50,128 nt of DNA from Actinomycetota bacterium (lineage in GTDB: Bacteria; Actinomycetota; Acidimicrobiia; Acidimicrobiales; Microtrichaceae). The position numbers were made by a program, and so were the translations under genes. The DNA is taken from positions 1-50,128 of the forward strand of contig WLJI01000003.1 of assembly GCA_009701845.1 (NCBI GenBank), in the 5' to 3' direction. The notes beneath the pieces were generated by a model. It was not told the DNA's origin. It worked only from the letters and a program-made list of their open reading frames with translations, and did no database searches. Below, one piece after another: positions 34,404-43,523 of this stretch. How positions within the stretch are numbered: the first letter of the stretch is position 1; the number at the start of each line of letters is the position of its first letter.

Positions 34404-35165
34404 TCATTGCGTGGTGTATCCCCCATCAACTGCAACTGCTTGACCGGTGATAAAGCCTGCGCCAGTTGAGCATAGCCACATGACGGTCGCAGCGATCTCC
34501 TCGGGCTGCCCTAGGCGACCCAACGGGTGCGCCGCTATGGTCCGCTCGAGCATTTCAGGCTGTTCTACCTTGAGCCGTTGAATCATCTCAGTCTCGATCG
34601 CCCCCGGGCAGATCGAGTTCACCCGGATACCGTCTGTTGCCAACTCGAGTGCTGCACTTCGGGTCAGCCCGTTGACACCGTGCTTGCTCGCAACATATGC
34701 AGCTAAGCCGGGAAACCCGTTCAGGCCGGCGATCGAAGCGCAGTTGACAATTGATCCATGCCCACCCGACTCTCGCATCGCAGGAATCTCCGCACGCATG
34801 CAGTAGAACACGCCTGTCAGATTTACCGCCAGAGTTCGGTCCCAATTCTCATTGGAACACTCTTCGATCGGGCCCGAATCACCCTCGATTCCAGCATTAT
34901 TGAAAGCAAAATCGAGACGCCCAAATCTGCTCATCGTTGCCTGCACCATGGAGGCTACGTGGTCACTTTGAGAAACATCAGCCGGAATGAAGAGAGCGCT
35001 ACCGCCTGTGTCACGAATCTGCTCTGCAACTAGGGCGCCCTGTTCCTCGTGGCGGTCAATCACCGCCACAGATGCCCCCTCAGCAGCGAAAGCAAGCGCA
35101 GTCGCCCTACCAATTCCTGCAGCTGCGCCAGTAACCAATGCAACCTTCGTATCCATTGCAACCAT
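34404..35165 (-). CDS. Short-chain dehydrogenase/reductase
   Basis: A 253-residue classical SDR. TGAAAGIGRATA is the cofactor loop, DRHEEQ after the second strand has an Asp favouring NAD(H), NNAG, the catalytic Ser in VNCASIAG and YVASKHG (YxxxK) are complete, and the C-terminus ends with FITGQAVAVDGGY. ATG at 35165 has GGAG 8 bases upstream. The substrate is unknown. Confidence 0.9.
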   Translation of the reverse strand: MVAMDTKVALVTGAAAGIGRATALAFAAEGASVAVIDRHEEQGALVAEQIRDTGGSALFIPADVSQSDHVASMVQATMSRFGRLDFAFNNAGIEGDSGPIEECSNENWDRTLAVNLTGVFYCMRAEIPAMRESGGHGSIVNCASIAGLNGFPGLAAYVASKHGVNGLTRSAALELATDGIRVNSICPGAIETEMIQRLKVEQPEMLERTIAAHPLGRLGQPEEIAATVMWLCSTGAGFITGQAVAVDGGYTTQ

Positions 35166-35365
35166 GTCTCATGCTCCGATTCGTAACAGTTGGGGAACCT
35201 TCGCAGACTCCAGGGTTGACACATAGGGCCAAAGGGCCTTTCAGGAACAAGCCCACACGCCTCAGCGCCGGGCACTATGCGCCACAGGCTCGCAGGGCGA
35301 ACGGAACTACTCGTTATGAGCTTGCCGCTGAATCCGAGGCTTCTGCTTGCAGGTAGATTGAGGAA

Positions 35366-36544
35366 ATGTCACTAGCCGAGGAACTCGTTGCCACCGCTTC
35401 TACCCGCTGGACAAATCAGTGGAAGGAGCTCAAGGCCGAGGTCATCGACACTGGCATCTGCACCGGATGCGCCGGTTGTGTGATTTCCTGCCCGCACGAC
35501 GTCATTGGGTACGACCACGAACAAGGTGGGTACAAGCCATTTCATCTTGAAGACGAACTCGGACCTGAAGACTGCGGCCACGGAGTAAAGGGTTGCACGA
35601 GCTGCACACGGGCATGCCCAAGGTTTCGCCTGTGGGAAGGTCAAGCTGACGAGCACTTGTTTGGTCGCACCCGTGTCGAGGATGAAGTTGCCGGGATTTT
35701 TCAGGACATTTTGTTGACTCGCGCCTCTGATGCAATGGTGCACGAGATGGGCCAAGACGGTGGATTGGTATCTGCAATCCTGCTCTGGGCGATCGAACAT
35801 GACTACATCGATGCAGCCCTAGTTTCTTACCTTGAAGGCGAAAAGGGCTCGTGGAAGGCACGCCCTGGCGTTGCGGCAAACCGTGAGCAAATTCTCGATG
35901 CAGCAGGAAGTCGCTACACCTACTCTGCCAATACCTTGGCCCTTGATGAGGCCCTCGATGCTGGGCACTCAAGATTGGCACTAGTGGGCATGAGTTGTCA
36001 GTCCTCGGTGCCACCTGTGATGTGGTCTCGCAAAATTGGAAAGGTCTCGAAGCCGATTGTTTTCAACCTAGGCCTCCTGTGCTCAAAGACCTTTGATGAC
36101 GCTATCTTCGAGGAACTCTTTCGAGCCAAATACGGTATCGAGCGCGAGCAAATCGTCAAGATGAATATCAAGGGCGTGTTCCAGCTTTGGTTGACTGACG
36201 GCACCTACCGAGAGGTAAACCTGAAGGAGTGTCACGCTTGGACTCGAGAGGGCTGCACCCACTGCCCAGACTTTGCGGCTGAACATGCCGACATCTCGTG
36301 CGGCGGTATCGGAGAGAACGCAAACTGGACTCTCACAATCGTGCGAACCGATCTAGGCAGGGAGATCATCAGTCGAATGATTGCTGATGGGTCCATCGAA
36401 GCGCGACCCGGAGACTCAGATCCTGGTGCCATTGCGCTGATGCGCAAGCTTTCAGAGAAGTCACGGGCCCGCTGGCCGCTCACTGCCGAAGCGAGTGTGC
36501 GAGTGGGTTTGCCTGAACCAAAACGAAAGCCACCTCAGAAGTAG
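35366..36544 (+). CDS. Coenzyme F420 hydrogenase/dehydrogenase beta-subunit-like protein (FrhB family)
   Basis: A 392-residue iron-sulfur flavoprotein-like enzyme. The N-terminal ferredoxin-like part has TGICTGCAGCVISCPHDV and a second cluster of cysteines in GVKGCTSCTRACPRF. The central FrhB domain includes MGQDGGLVSAILLWAIEH and ALVGMSCQSSVPPV, and a further cysteine motif GCTHCPDFAAEHADISCGG lies near residue 300. Family members move electrons between reduced F420 and a partner through FAD and Fe-S centres. Acidimicrobiia are known to use F420, so this is plausible, but the electron partner and substrate are unknown. Confidence 0.85.
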   Translation: MSLAEELVATASTRWTNQWKELKAEVIDTGICTGCAGCVISCPHDVIGYDHEQGGYKPFHLEDELGPEDCGHGVKGCTSCTRACPRFRLWEGQADEHLFGRTRVEDEVAGIFQDILLTRASDAMVHEMGQDGGLVSAILLWAIEHDYIDAALVSYLEGEKGSWKARPGVAANREQILDAAGSRYTYSANTLALDEALDAGHSRLALVGMSCQSSVPPVMWSRKIGKVSKPIVFNLGLLCSKTFDDAIFEELFRAKYGIEREQIVKMNIKGVFQLWLTDGTYREVNLKECHAWTREGCTHCPDFAAEHADISCGGIGENANWTLTIVRTDLGREIISRMIADGSIEARPGDSDPGAIALMRKLSEKSRARWPLTAEASVRVGLPEPKRKPPQK

Positions 36545-36617
36545 CCTCGATTACTCGTGCAGCTTGCCCATGAGGGGCAGTGCAGCCGAGTCGCTAATCA
36601 ACGGATCGGCGAGGGAC

Positions 36618-36983
36618 TTAGTTAGAGGTCCCGCATTTCTCTTGAACCGCCTGAATATTCTTTGGAATCTCAATTTCCCCGGCCTTGGCGGTTGCTTGGT
36701 ACTTGTCGAAATCTCTCGCATCAGAGAAAGGAACGGTTTCCTTGAGTCCTTCAAAGATGCAGTTGCAGTAATCAACGCTTTCAAGCGTGACGTCGGAGTA
36801 CTCGCCATTGATTGCCTGCACCCCTGTGCAGCCGTACATCAAGTTGCCGTAGTAGCCCTTATTCTCCGTGTTGACATCCCCATATTCCTTTGGGTCGGCC
36901 ACTGTTCCGCCGCAGCTGCTCGCTACAAGGGCGCAGGCTGCGACCAGAATCAAGGTACGGAAGGTGGATTTTGCGGGACGCAT
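36618..36983 (-). CDS. Small cysteine-containing lipoprotein of unknown function
   Basis: A 121-residue exported protein. A signal peptide (residues 1-23) ends in VASSC, a lipobox with Cys24. The mature part has four more cysteines (GCTG, YCNC and KCGT), enough for two disulfides, and the segment YCNCIFEGLKETVPF followed by DFDKYQ looks like a small folded unit. ATG at 36983 has GAGGAG 6 bases upstream. No family is recognised with confidence. Confidence 0.8.
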   Translation of the reverse strand: MRPAKSTFRTLILVAACALVASSCGGTVADPKEYGDVNTENKGYYGNLMYGCTGVQAINGEYSDVTLESVDYCNCIFEGLKETVPFSDARDFDKYQATAKAGEIEIPKNIQAVQEKCGTSN

Positions 36984-37413
36984 CTGGCTCCTCGAGGACG
37001 GAATGATTCCAAAAGCTAGCGCCGATCTGCCATCAGGCTGAAACCCGAGTATCGCTGCGCAGACCTAGAGGGGTGAAGGCACCAAGGACAACGCCTCTGA
37101 GGGGTCATAATCAAACATTGAAGAACCCGTTCCAAGCCTTCTCGAATCGAGGACAGCGAGTCGACGCTGAGCCAGCCTTGGCGATGCGGCCTCCGCGAGC
37201 GCATCGATCAAGCCGGCTCCCCGCCCATGCGGGACAGAGGTCACCACCGTGCTCTCAAGGATTCGCAGTTCGACCGTCTGGCAAAGTTCGCTTCTCAACT
37301 GATGCTTCATGCGTTTCATAGAAGTTCTTCGGTCAAAGTCAACAGTTCCAAGAGAGTCATATGGCTCAGTTCTGTACAAATAGGGCATTTGGCCTGCCCT
37401 CGCAAAGAAGCAC
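36984..37413. other. 430-bp stretch with no confident gene
   Basis: Lies between the lipoprotein gene and the pilin gene, both on the minus strand. Overlapping open frames exist on both strands. The best is the minus-strand frame 37065-37388, listed separately with low confidence. No terminator or repeat stands out. Confidence 0.5.
37065..37388 (-). CDS. Doubtful small open frame behind the pilin gene
   Basis: A frame of up to 107 codons, 25 bases after the pilin stop on the same strand. No domain, signal or repeat is recognised. Composition is plausible for a soluble protein from an internal Met near residue 24 onward, but no ribosome binding site is evident and competing frames exist on both strands. 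It may be non-coding. Confidence 0.25.
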   Translation of the reverse strand: MPYLYRTEPYDSLGTVDFDRRTSMKRMKHQLRSELCQTVELRILESTVVTSVPHGRGAGLIDALAEAASPRLAQRRLAVLDSRRLGTGSSMFDYDPSEALSLVPSPL

Positions 37414-37641
37414 CTAGGGAACCGAGGGAATCGTATGGGTACTCATCCCCACTGCGGTTGCGCTGATTTTAGATGCCGCAGCGTTCTGCATCATCTTGAT
37501 TCCCCCAAAAGTTGGTACTGCAAGAAGCGCGACAATCAGTGCGTACTCCACCAGAGATGCGCCACGTTCTCCACGCCGCAAGCGACCCTTAGGCGCCGAG
37601 TGGCCTTCGGTACTCGATGGGCTCGCTACTGTCGTATTCAT
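37414..37641 (-). CDS. Flp/type IVb pilin-like protein
   Basis: From ATG at 37641 this is 75 residues. A basic leader ends in RRGERGASLVEYALIVALLAV, the hallmark of class IVb (Flp) prepilins: cleavage after Gly, Glu at position +5 of the mature protein, then the hydrophobic helix. The mature pilin would be about 48 residues. No prepilin peptidase, tadA ATPase or tad assembly gene is in the window, so it is an orphan locus here, lying just after ftsX on the same strand. Confidence 0.82.
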   Translation of the reverse strand: MNTTVASPSSTEGHSAPKGRLRRGERGASLVEYALIVALLAVPTFGGIKMMQNAAASKISATAVGMSTHTIPSVP

Positions 37642-37705
37642 AACTCTTTTGATCGGCAGCGCCCAGTGCAGATCCAATAGGTCAAACGACCTATTTCTAG
37701 TCTGT

Positions 37706-37765
37706 ATGGCCTAGCTCGAGATGGCCTAGACCCGAGATGGCCTAGCTCGAGATCAGCTAGACCCG
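37706..37765. repeat. CTAG-rich 31-bp tandem duplication at the end of ftsX
   Basis: A unit of about 31 bases, ATGGCCTAGCTCGAG followed by ATGGCCTAGACCCGAG (37706-37736), is repeated at 37737-37765 with changes in its second half. Each half itself begins ATGGCCTAG-like, so the block is four 15-base subunits. The ftsX stop codon and last two codons fall in the final subunit. The 4-mer CTAG, rare in most bacteria, occurs four times within 60 bases. Confidence 0.85.
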
Positions 37766-38653
37766 CAGGTATCTTCCAACAGCAATGCCGGATCCGACTG
37801 CTCCAGTAACAGCGCCCACAATCAGAATCATGATGACGGCCTTCCAGAGATCGCCGCCAGTCCACTTGATCTGATTGAGCAGTTCAAACGACACCTGATT
37901 CACAAAGTTCCGTTTCCACAGTGCGTCGAAACCCCAGGTCAGGCCTGCTGCAGCCAAGGCTCCGAGCAACCCCTGCACCATGCCCTCGGTCATGAAAGGC
38001 AGTCGAATAAACCAGTTGCTAGCGCCAACAAGTCGCATCACTTCAATCTCTCGACGCCTTGCAAACACAGCTGTTCGAATCGTGTTGAAGATGAGCAGCA
38101 CCGATACAAAGATGAGCGCCACACCAAATAGCCGTACCCATGAGTTCAGTGTGCTGAGCGACTTTTGCACTTGGCGGGCGTACTCCTCGGCATACTCAAC
38201 CCGGTACACACCGGTCATGTTCTCAAACTCAGTCCCTACTGCCGAGACCACGTCTGCATCAGTACTCGTCGGTTTGACCCGAAAGCTCTGCGGTAGCTCT
38301 TCTGGATTGATTGATTCCACAAAGTCGGGCTGATCCGCAAACAACCGCTTGAACTCGGCATAGGTCTTTTCTTTATCCAAGAACTTGACGGACTCAACCT
38401 GCGGATTGGATTCCAGGTTCTTGTTCACGCTGTCTATCTGCTCGGCCGTTGCACCGGGGTTCATATAAACAAACATCTGCACATCGGATCGGAGACCCAA
38501 GAAACTCTGGTTGATGCCAGTTCCGATCAAAAAACTAACTGCCACGAATGCCAGTGCGATGGCAACCGTCAGTAGCGATGCCAAGGTGAGCGTGAGATTG
38601 CGAACAAGGTTTGACCCTGTCTCTTTGAGTACGTAATCGAGACGTACAGCCAT
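37757..38653 (-). CDS. ftsX: Cell division ABC transporter permease FtsX
   Basis: A 298-residue membrane protein with four helices. A first helix at about 20-42 is followed by an extracellular domain (about 45-170, including MFVYMNPGATAEQID and KFLDKEKTYAEFKRLF), then three C-terminal helices with TIRTAVFARRREIEVMRLVGASNWFIRLPF between them. FtsEX transmits a signal to periplasmic peptidoglycan hydrolases (RipC-like in actinobacteria). ATG at 38653 has GAGAGG 9 bases upstream. The 3' end lies in a tandem duplication. Confidence 0.95.
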   Translation of the reverse strand: MAVRLDYVLKETGSNLVRNLTLTLASLLTVAIALAFVAVSFLIGTGINQSFLGLRSDVQMFVYMNPGATAEQIDSVNKNLESNPQVESVKFLDKEKTYAEFKRLFADQPDFVESINPEELPQSFRVKPTSTDADVVSAVGTEFENMTGVYRVEYAEEYARQVQKSLSTLNSWVRLFGVALIFVSVLLIFNTIRTAVFARRREIEVMRLVGASNWFIRLPFMTEGMVQGLLGALAAAGLTWGFDALWKRNFVNQVSFELLNQIKWTGGDLWKAVIMILIVGAVTGAVGSGIAVGRYLRV

Positions 38654-38718
38654 GATGGTCTACCTCTCGACTCGGGTGTTGAAACTATGACGCATGCAAG
38701 AGCAGCTTGATTTTGAGA

Positions 38719-39396
38719 TCATTCGTAAACACCTCTGGCCTGATCGCGAACCACGCTGCCCCGGTCAAGCTCAATCACTCGACGACGCATCGTGTCAACG
38801 ATTCCTCGATCGTGAGTTGCCATCACCACAGTTGTTCCCGTTCGATTGATTCGGTCGAGGAGTTTCATGATCCCGACCGATGTGGCAGGGTCAAGGTTTC
38901 CGGTCGGCTCATCGGCTAGCAGTATCAAGGGGCGATTCACGAAGGCTCGGGCAATGGAGACTCGTTGCTGCTCGCCTCCCGAGAGTTCGTTTGGCATTGA
39001 CCCTTCTTTTCGGCCTAGTCCGACGAGCTCAAGAATCTGCGGGACTGCCTCTCGGATCACTGACTTCGGCCGGCCAATGGCTTCAAGCGCAAAAGCAACG
39101 TTCTCTGCAACAGTCTTGTTCGGTAGCAGCTTGAAATCCTGAAACACGCTTCCGATGTTTCTGCGCAAGTACGGAACCTTGTAGCCCGGCAGGGCAGCAA
39201 TGTCTTTTCCGGCAACGTAGATCTTGCCTTTCTCAGCGGTCTCTTCTCGGTTGAGGAGGCGCAGAAAGGTTGACTTGCCCGAACCCGAAGGCCCCACAAG
39301 GAAAACAAACTCTCCCTTGTCAATCTCTACGGTTGCATCGCGCAGGGCCATGTGCTCGCCCTTATAGATCTTCGAGACATTCTCGAGTTTGATCAC
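38719..39396 (-). CDS. ftsE: Cell division ATPase FtsE
   Basis: An ABC ATPase of about 225 residues. Walker [10 protein letters not shown], signature [15 protein letters not shown] and Walker [13 protein letters not shown] are all intact, and [18 protein letters not shown] is typical of FtsE. The frame opens at GTG 39429, but GTG at 39396 follows AGGAAA and yields the standard FtsE start [12 protein letters not shown], so I prefer it. It is 65 bases before ftsX. Confidence 0.95.
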   Translation of the reverse strand: MIKLENVSKIYKGEHMALRDATVEIDKGEFVFLVGPSGSGKSTFLRLLNREETAEKGKIYVAGKDIAALPGYKVPYLRRNIGSVFQDFKLLPNKTVAENVAFALEAIGRPKSVIREAVPQILELVGLGRKEGSMPNELSGGEQQRVSIARAFVNRPLILLADEPTGNLDPATSVGIMKLLDRINRTGTTVVMATHDRGIVDTMRRRVIELDRGSVVRDQARGVYE

Positions 39397-39563
39397 GGTT
39401 TCCTGACCAGTGTGTTCGATGAATTCCACAGGCTGCCCAACCGAAATTCTCGGGGGTAGAGGCGCGCTCCGTGAATGCTGCTGTTACAGACATGTGACGT
39501 TATCGCGGTGCGGCTGGCATGTGTGGAACCCCCTGAGGAGCTTCTTTGGGCACAGCTCAGGTG

Positions 39564-40679
39564 CTAATTGGCGGGCACTCCCTCTGCGCGCTGCCACCTC
39601 AAAAAGGCCTCCATCAGCTCATCCAAGTCGCCATCAAGCACGGCTTCTGGGTTTGGCAGCTCCAAACCAGACCGAAGGTCCTTTACCTGCTGATACGGCT
39701 GCAGCACGTAGTTTCGATCTTGGCTTCCGAAGTTGACTGAGGACTGATCACCCGTGATCTCGGCGATCTTGTCCATCCGCTTAGCTCGCTCAAGTTCCAA
39801 GAGACGCGCCTTGAGCGTCTTCATCGCTCGATCCTTGTTCTGATGCTGAGAACGCTCATTTTGGCAAGAGGTAACCACTCCGGTTGGCAAATGAGTGATT
39901 CTCACTGCCGAGTCCGTCACGTTGACATGCTGGCCGCCAGCGCCAGAGGACCGGTAGACATCAATACGCAAGTCTTTGTCGTCGATCTCAATCTCTGAGT
40001 CCACATCTTCGATAAACGGTGTGACCTTCACCGAAGCAAAACTTGTCTGGCGTCGAGCGTTGTTATCAAACGGTGAGATTCGAACGAGGCGATGAACTCC
40101 ATGTTCAGACCGCAACAGCCCGTAGGCGTTTCTCCCCTTCACCACGAATGTGGCTGAAGAGATGCCCGCCTCGCCACCTTCATTGATGGACTCAATATCT
40201 GCTGCAAAACCACGGCGCTCAGCCCATCGCAAGTACATCCGCAACAACATCTCTGCCCAGTCCTGTGCCTCTACGCCACCAGCACCAGAATTGACGTCGA
40301 CAATCGCGTCACGCTCGTCGTACTCGCCCGTAAACAAAGCGCGCAGCTCTAATGCAGCGAAGTCGCGCTCTAGCGATTTCACCTCTTTGTCAAGCTCTGC
40401 CTCAAGGCTCTCATCGTCTTCTTCGCGAGCCAGTTCGTGCAGCGTCGCTAAGTCCTCAACTCTGGACTGCAGGGAGTCAAACATCTGAAGGTCATCCGAC
40501 ATCTCAGAGAACTCGCGCTGCAGGATCTGCGCAGCGGCAGCATCATCCCAAAGGTCGGGCCGGCCAAGCTCGGTCTCTAGCTGGGGTTGACGATGCCGTA
40601 GGTCTGCAATGCGCAGGTAGTCCTGAGTTTCAGCCAGTCTGGTTCGGAGCGCAGCAATCTGCGAAGAAAAATCGAGCAT
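39564..40679 (-). CDS. prfB: Peptide chain release factor 2
   Basis: A 371-residue class I release factor reading UAA and UGA. The recognition tripeptide SPF is in VRISPFDNNARRQTSF and GGQ is in SSGAGGQHVNVTDSAVRI. The frame is continuous, so the programmed +1 frameshift at an early UGA used by many bacteria is absent here, as is usual in Actinobacteria. ATG at 40679 lies 3 bases after the secA stop, so translation is probably coupled to secA. Confidence 0.97.
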   Translation of the reverse strand: MLDFSSQIAALRTRLAETQDYLRIADLRHRQPQLETELGRPDLWDDAAAAQILQREFSEMSDDLQMFDSLQSRVEDLATLHELAREEDDESLEAELDKEVKSLERDFAALELRALFTGEYDERDAIVDVNSGAGGVEAQDWAEMLLRMYLRWAERRGFAADIESINEGGEAGISSATFVVKGRNAYGLLRSEHGVHRLVRISPFDNNARRQTSFASVKVTPFIEDVDSEIEIDDKDLRIDVYRSSGAGGQHVNVTDSAVRITHLPTGVVTSCQNERSQHQNKDRAMKTLKARLLELERAKRMDKIAEITGDQSSVNFGSQDRNYVLQPYQQVKDLRSGLELPNPEAVLDGDLDELMEAFLRWQRAEGVPAN

Positions 40680-40682
40680 CAA

Positions 40683-43406
40683 TCAGGCGCCGTGGCAAAC
40701 CTTGTACTTTTTGCCGCTCCCGCAGGGGCAGGGAGCATTCCGTGGGGTTCTCTCCCAGTCGGTTTTTACAACTGGCTTTTGGGCTTCGGGCTCGGGAGCG
40801 GGTCCGGGGGCACCGCCTTCGGCCTGAGCTAGAGAGGTGGTCTCAAGGGCTGCAGCTGGCCCCGCCGTTTGTGCAGTGGCTGGATCCTCGGGTGCGGTAT
40901 AGCTGAAGTTTCCGATCGGCTTTATTTGAGGAGCCTCTTCTTGAACTACCTGAACGTGCATCACGTACTGCACATACTCGCGATCAACGGTCGCCATGAG
41001 CTGACCAAACATCTCGTAACCCTCACGCTGCCACTCACTCAGTGGATCTTTTTGGCCAAGGGCCCGAAGGTTGATCCCCTCTTGCAGGTAGTCCATCTCT
41101 TTGAGGTGATCTCGCCAGCGGGCATCAATGATCTTGAGCATGACCTGGCGTTCAATCTGACGCATCGTCTCAAGGCCAAGTTCAGTTTCACGCTCCTCGT
41201 AGTGCTGCGTCGCATCAGCCATCACGATGTCGTACACCTGATCGCTGCTCGTTGCAGCGGCGAGCGACTCTGCCTCTAAGCTCGTGGGCCAGTACGAGGT
41301 CATGTCTGCAACTAGAGCATCAAGGTCCCATTCCTCGGAATAATCGGCAGAACAGTGAGTTTGCAACAGGCCGTCTACAGCTTCCGCAAGGGCTTGCAGG
41401 GTCTCTTCACGCAGATCGGCGCCTTCGAGCACCTCGTCCCTGCGACGGTAGATGACTTTGCGCTGCTCATTCATCACCTCGTCGTACTTGAGCACGTTCT
41501 TTCGGATTTCCCCGTTGCGAGCCTCGACTGTGTTCTGAGCCTTTTCGATTGCCTTGGAAACCATCTTGGCCTCAATTGGAACCTCATCATCCCAGCCCTT
41601 ACCCATCACCCACTCGATCGCACCCGTGGCAAAGAACCTCATCAGGTCATCTTCAAGAGACAAGTAGAACTGGCTCTCGCCTGGATCGCCCTGCCGGCCA
41701 GAACGGCCGCGCAACTGATTGTCGATTCGACGACTCTCGTGACGCTCGGTTCCGAGCACGTACAGCCCGCCGAGTGCCCGAACACGGTCCCCGTCTTCGG
41801 CGCACTCAATGCTGTGCTTCTTCAGCAATTCCGTGTATCGAGTTTGGCCTTCTTCAGACTCAAGCTCTAGGCCCTCTGCGTTGACATCTTTGGCAGCAAG
41901 GCCCTCGGGGTTTCCTCCGAGCAGAATGTCAACCCCGCGACCTGCCATGTTGGTCGCTACGGTGACTGCTCCAACACGGCCAGCTTGGGTGACAATCTCG
42001 GCTTCACGGGTGTGCTGCTTAGCGTTGAGCACCTCATGGCGAATGCCGCGCTTTTCAAGCTCTCGAGCCAGACGCTCCGACTTCTCGACGGAGACCGTAC
42101 CTACCAAGACCGGCTGGCCTTTTTCTGTACGAATAGCGATGTCTTCAACAGCAGAAGCGAACTTTGCCGCCTCTGTGCGGTAAATCACGTCGCCCTCATC
42201 CTTGCGGACCATCGGACGGTGCGTTGGAATCGGAACCACCTGCAAGTTGTAGGTGCCCATGAACTCAGCAGCCTCAGTAACCGCTGTTCCTGTCATGCCG
42301 GCGAGCTTGTCGTACATGCGGAAGTAGTTCTGCAGCGTGACCGTTGCCAGAGTCTGATTCTCTTCTTTTATCTTGACCCCTTCTTTGGCCTCAACTGCCT
42401 GGTGCAGTCCTTCAGACCACCGGCGACCCTCAAGAACACGGCCGGTGAACTCATCCACGATCTTTACTTCGCCGTCGGCAATTAGGTAATCACGATCTTT
42501 TCGATACAGCTCTTTTGCCTTAATCGCTACTTGCAACTGATGCACCAAGCTGTTCGACACATCGTCGTACAAGTTGTCTACCCCAAGGGATTTTTCGACT
42601 CGCTCGATACCCTCGGGAAGCGGGAAGACAACTTTCTTTTCCTCATCAACCTCGTAGTCGACGTCACGGTTCAGCGAACGCGCAACTTGAGCGAACTTGT
42701 AATAGAGCTTCGCCGCATCACTGACGCGACCAGAGATGATAAGCGGGGTGCGAGCCTCATCAATGAGGATTGAATCGACCTCGTCGACGATGGCGAAGGA
42801 ATGGCCGCGCTGAACCTTTTCTTCAAGCGACAAAGCCATGTTGTCTCGCAGGTAGTCGAAACCGAACTCATTATTCGTTCCGTACGTCACGTCACATGCG
42901 TAGTTCTCACGCTTGATCGCCTGATCGTTCTCTCCTGGGAGAATCATGCCAACGGTGAGACCCAAGAAATTATGGATCCGCCCCATGGATTTTGCATCTC
43001 GCTGAGCGAGGTACTCGTTCACGGTGATGATGTGAACCCCGTTGCCCGCAAGGCCGTCTAGATACACCGGAAGAGTGGAGACCAACGTCTTTCCTTCGCC
43101 GGTCTTCATCTCTGCCACCCAGCCGAAATGCAGCGCAGCACCACCCATCAGCTGCACGTCGTAATGGCGCTGACCGGTCACCCGGCGGGCAGCCTCTCGA
43201 GCCACAGCGAAGGTTTCTATCAGAAGGTCGTCAAGGTCCTCACCGCGATCCAGACGGCCACGAAACTCGCTAGTTTTGGCCTGCAACGCCGCGTCAGACA
43301 GCGCCTCGTACTCGGGCTCTAGGGCGCCGATCTCTGGTACAAGGCCTGCTAGAGCCTTTACTTTTTTACCTTCACCGGTGCGCAATACTTTGTCGAGGAG
43401 TCCCAC
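40683..43406 (-). CDS. secA: Preprotein translocase ATPase SecA
   Basis: About 907 residues from GTG at 43406, which yields the family start GLLDKVLRTGEGKKVKAL. The frame is open to 43529, but that extension is not SecA-like. Walker A lies in EMKTGEGKTLVS, DEVDSILIDEARTPLIISG follows, and helicase motifs include TNMAGRGVDILLGG and GRSGRQGDPGESQF. A C-terminal zinc-binding SEC-C motif (APCPCGSGKKYKVCHG) follows a Glu/Pro/Ala linker. It drives Sec-dependent export. The position next to prfB and across from comF matches actinobacterial secA1. Confidence 0.97.
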   Translation of the reverse strand: MGLLDKVLRTGEGKKVKALAGLVPEIGALEPEYEALSDAALQAKTSEFRGRLDRGEDLDDLLIETFAVAREAARRVTGQRHYDVQLMGGAALHFGWVAEMKTGEGKTLVSTLPVYLDGLAGNGVHIITVNEYLAQRDAKSMGRIHNFLGLTVGMILPGENDQAIKRENYACDVTYGTNNEFGFDYLRDNMALSLEEKVQRGHSFAIVDEVDSILIDEARTPLIISGRVSDAAKLYYKFAQVARSLNRDVDYEVDEEKKVVFPLPEGIERVEKSLGVDNLYDDVSNSLVHQLQVAIKAKELYRKDRDYLIADGEVKIVDEFTGRVLEGRRWSEGLHQAVEAKEGVKIKEENQTLATVTLQNYFRMYDKLAGMTGTAVTEAAEFMGTYNLQVVPIPTHRPMVRKDEGDVIYRTEAAKFASAVEDIAIRTEKGQPVLVGTVSVEKSERLARELEKRGIRHEVLNAKQHTREAEIVTQAGRVGAVTVATNMAGRGVDILLGGNPEGLAAKDVNAEGLELESEEGQTRYTELLKKHSIECAEDGDRVRALGGLYVLGTERHESRRIDNQLRGRSGRQGDPGESQFYLSLEDDLMRFFATGAIEWVMGKGWDDEVPIEAKMVSKAIEKAQNTVEARNGEIRKNVLKYDEVMNEQRKVIYRRRDEVLEGADLREETLQALAEAVDGLLQTHCSADYSEEWDLDALVADMTSYWPTSLEAESLAAATSSDQVYDIVMADATQHYEERETELGLETMRQIERQVMLKIIDARWRDHLKEMDYLQEGINLRALGQKDPLSEWQREGYEMFGQLMATVDREYVQYVMHVQVVQEEAPQIKPIGNFSYTAPEDPATAQTAGPAAALETTSLAQAEGGAPGPAPEPEAQKPVVKTDWERTPRNAPCPCGSGKKYKVCHGA

Positions 43407-43523
43407 CTCTCTGATACTACCGGTGGCCGGGGTAGGACCTGCACCCAAGATAAGAACCCGCCGGGGAGAACAACCCGGAGCGCTTCGAAGTGGTCCGACT
43501 CTGAGTTCTCTACCATCACGTTG

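Noticed and set aside
36545-36617. Possible terminator between the FrhB-like gene and the lipoprotein gene
   Set aside because: Only a 5-bp TGCCC/GGGCA stem forms reliably, the outer parts are direct rather than inverted repeats, and there is no T-run.
37073-37321. Plus-strand 82-codon frame opposite the doubtful minus-strand frame
   Set aside because: Basic, His/Arg/Pro-rich composition and no start signal. It looks like an antisense shadow.
39430-39563. Possible terminator after prfB
   Set aside because: CCTGAG/CTCAGG gives a 6-bp stem with bulges and no U-run on the minus strand.
39564-40679. Programmed frameshift in prfB
   Set aside because: The RF2 frame is continuous from start to stop with no internal UGA.
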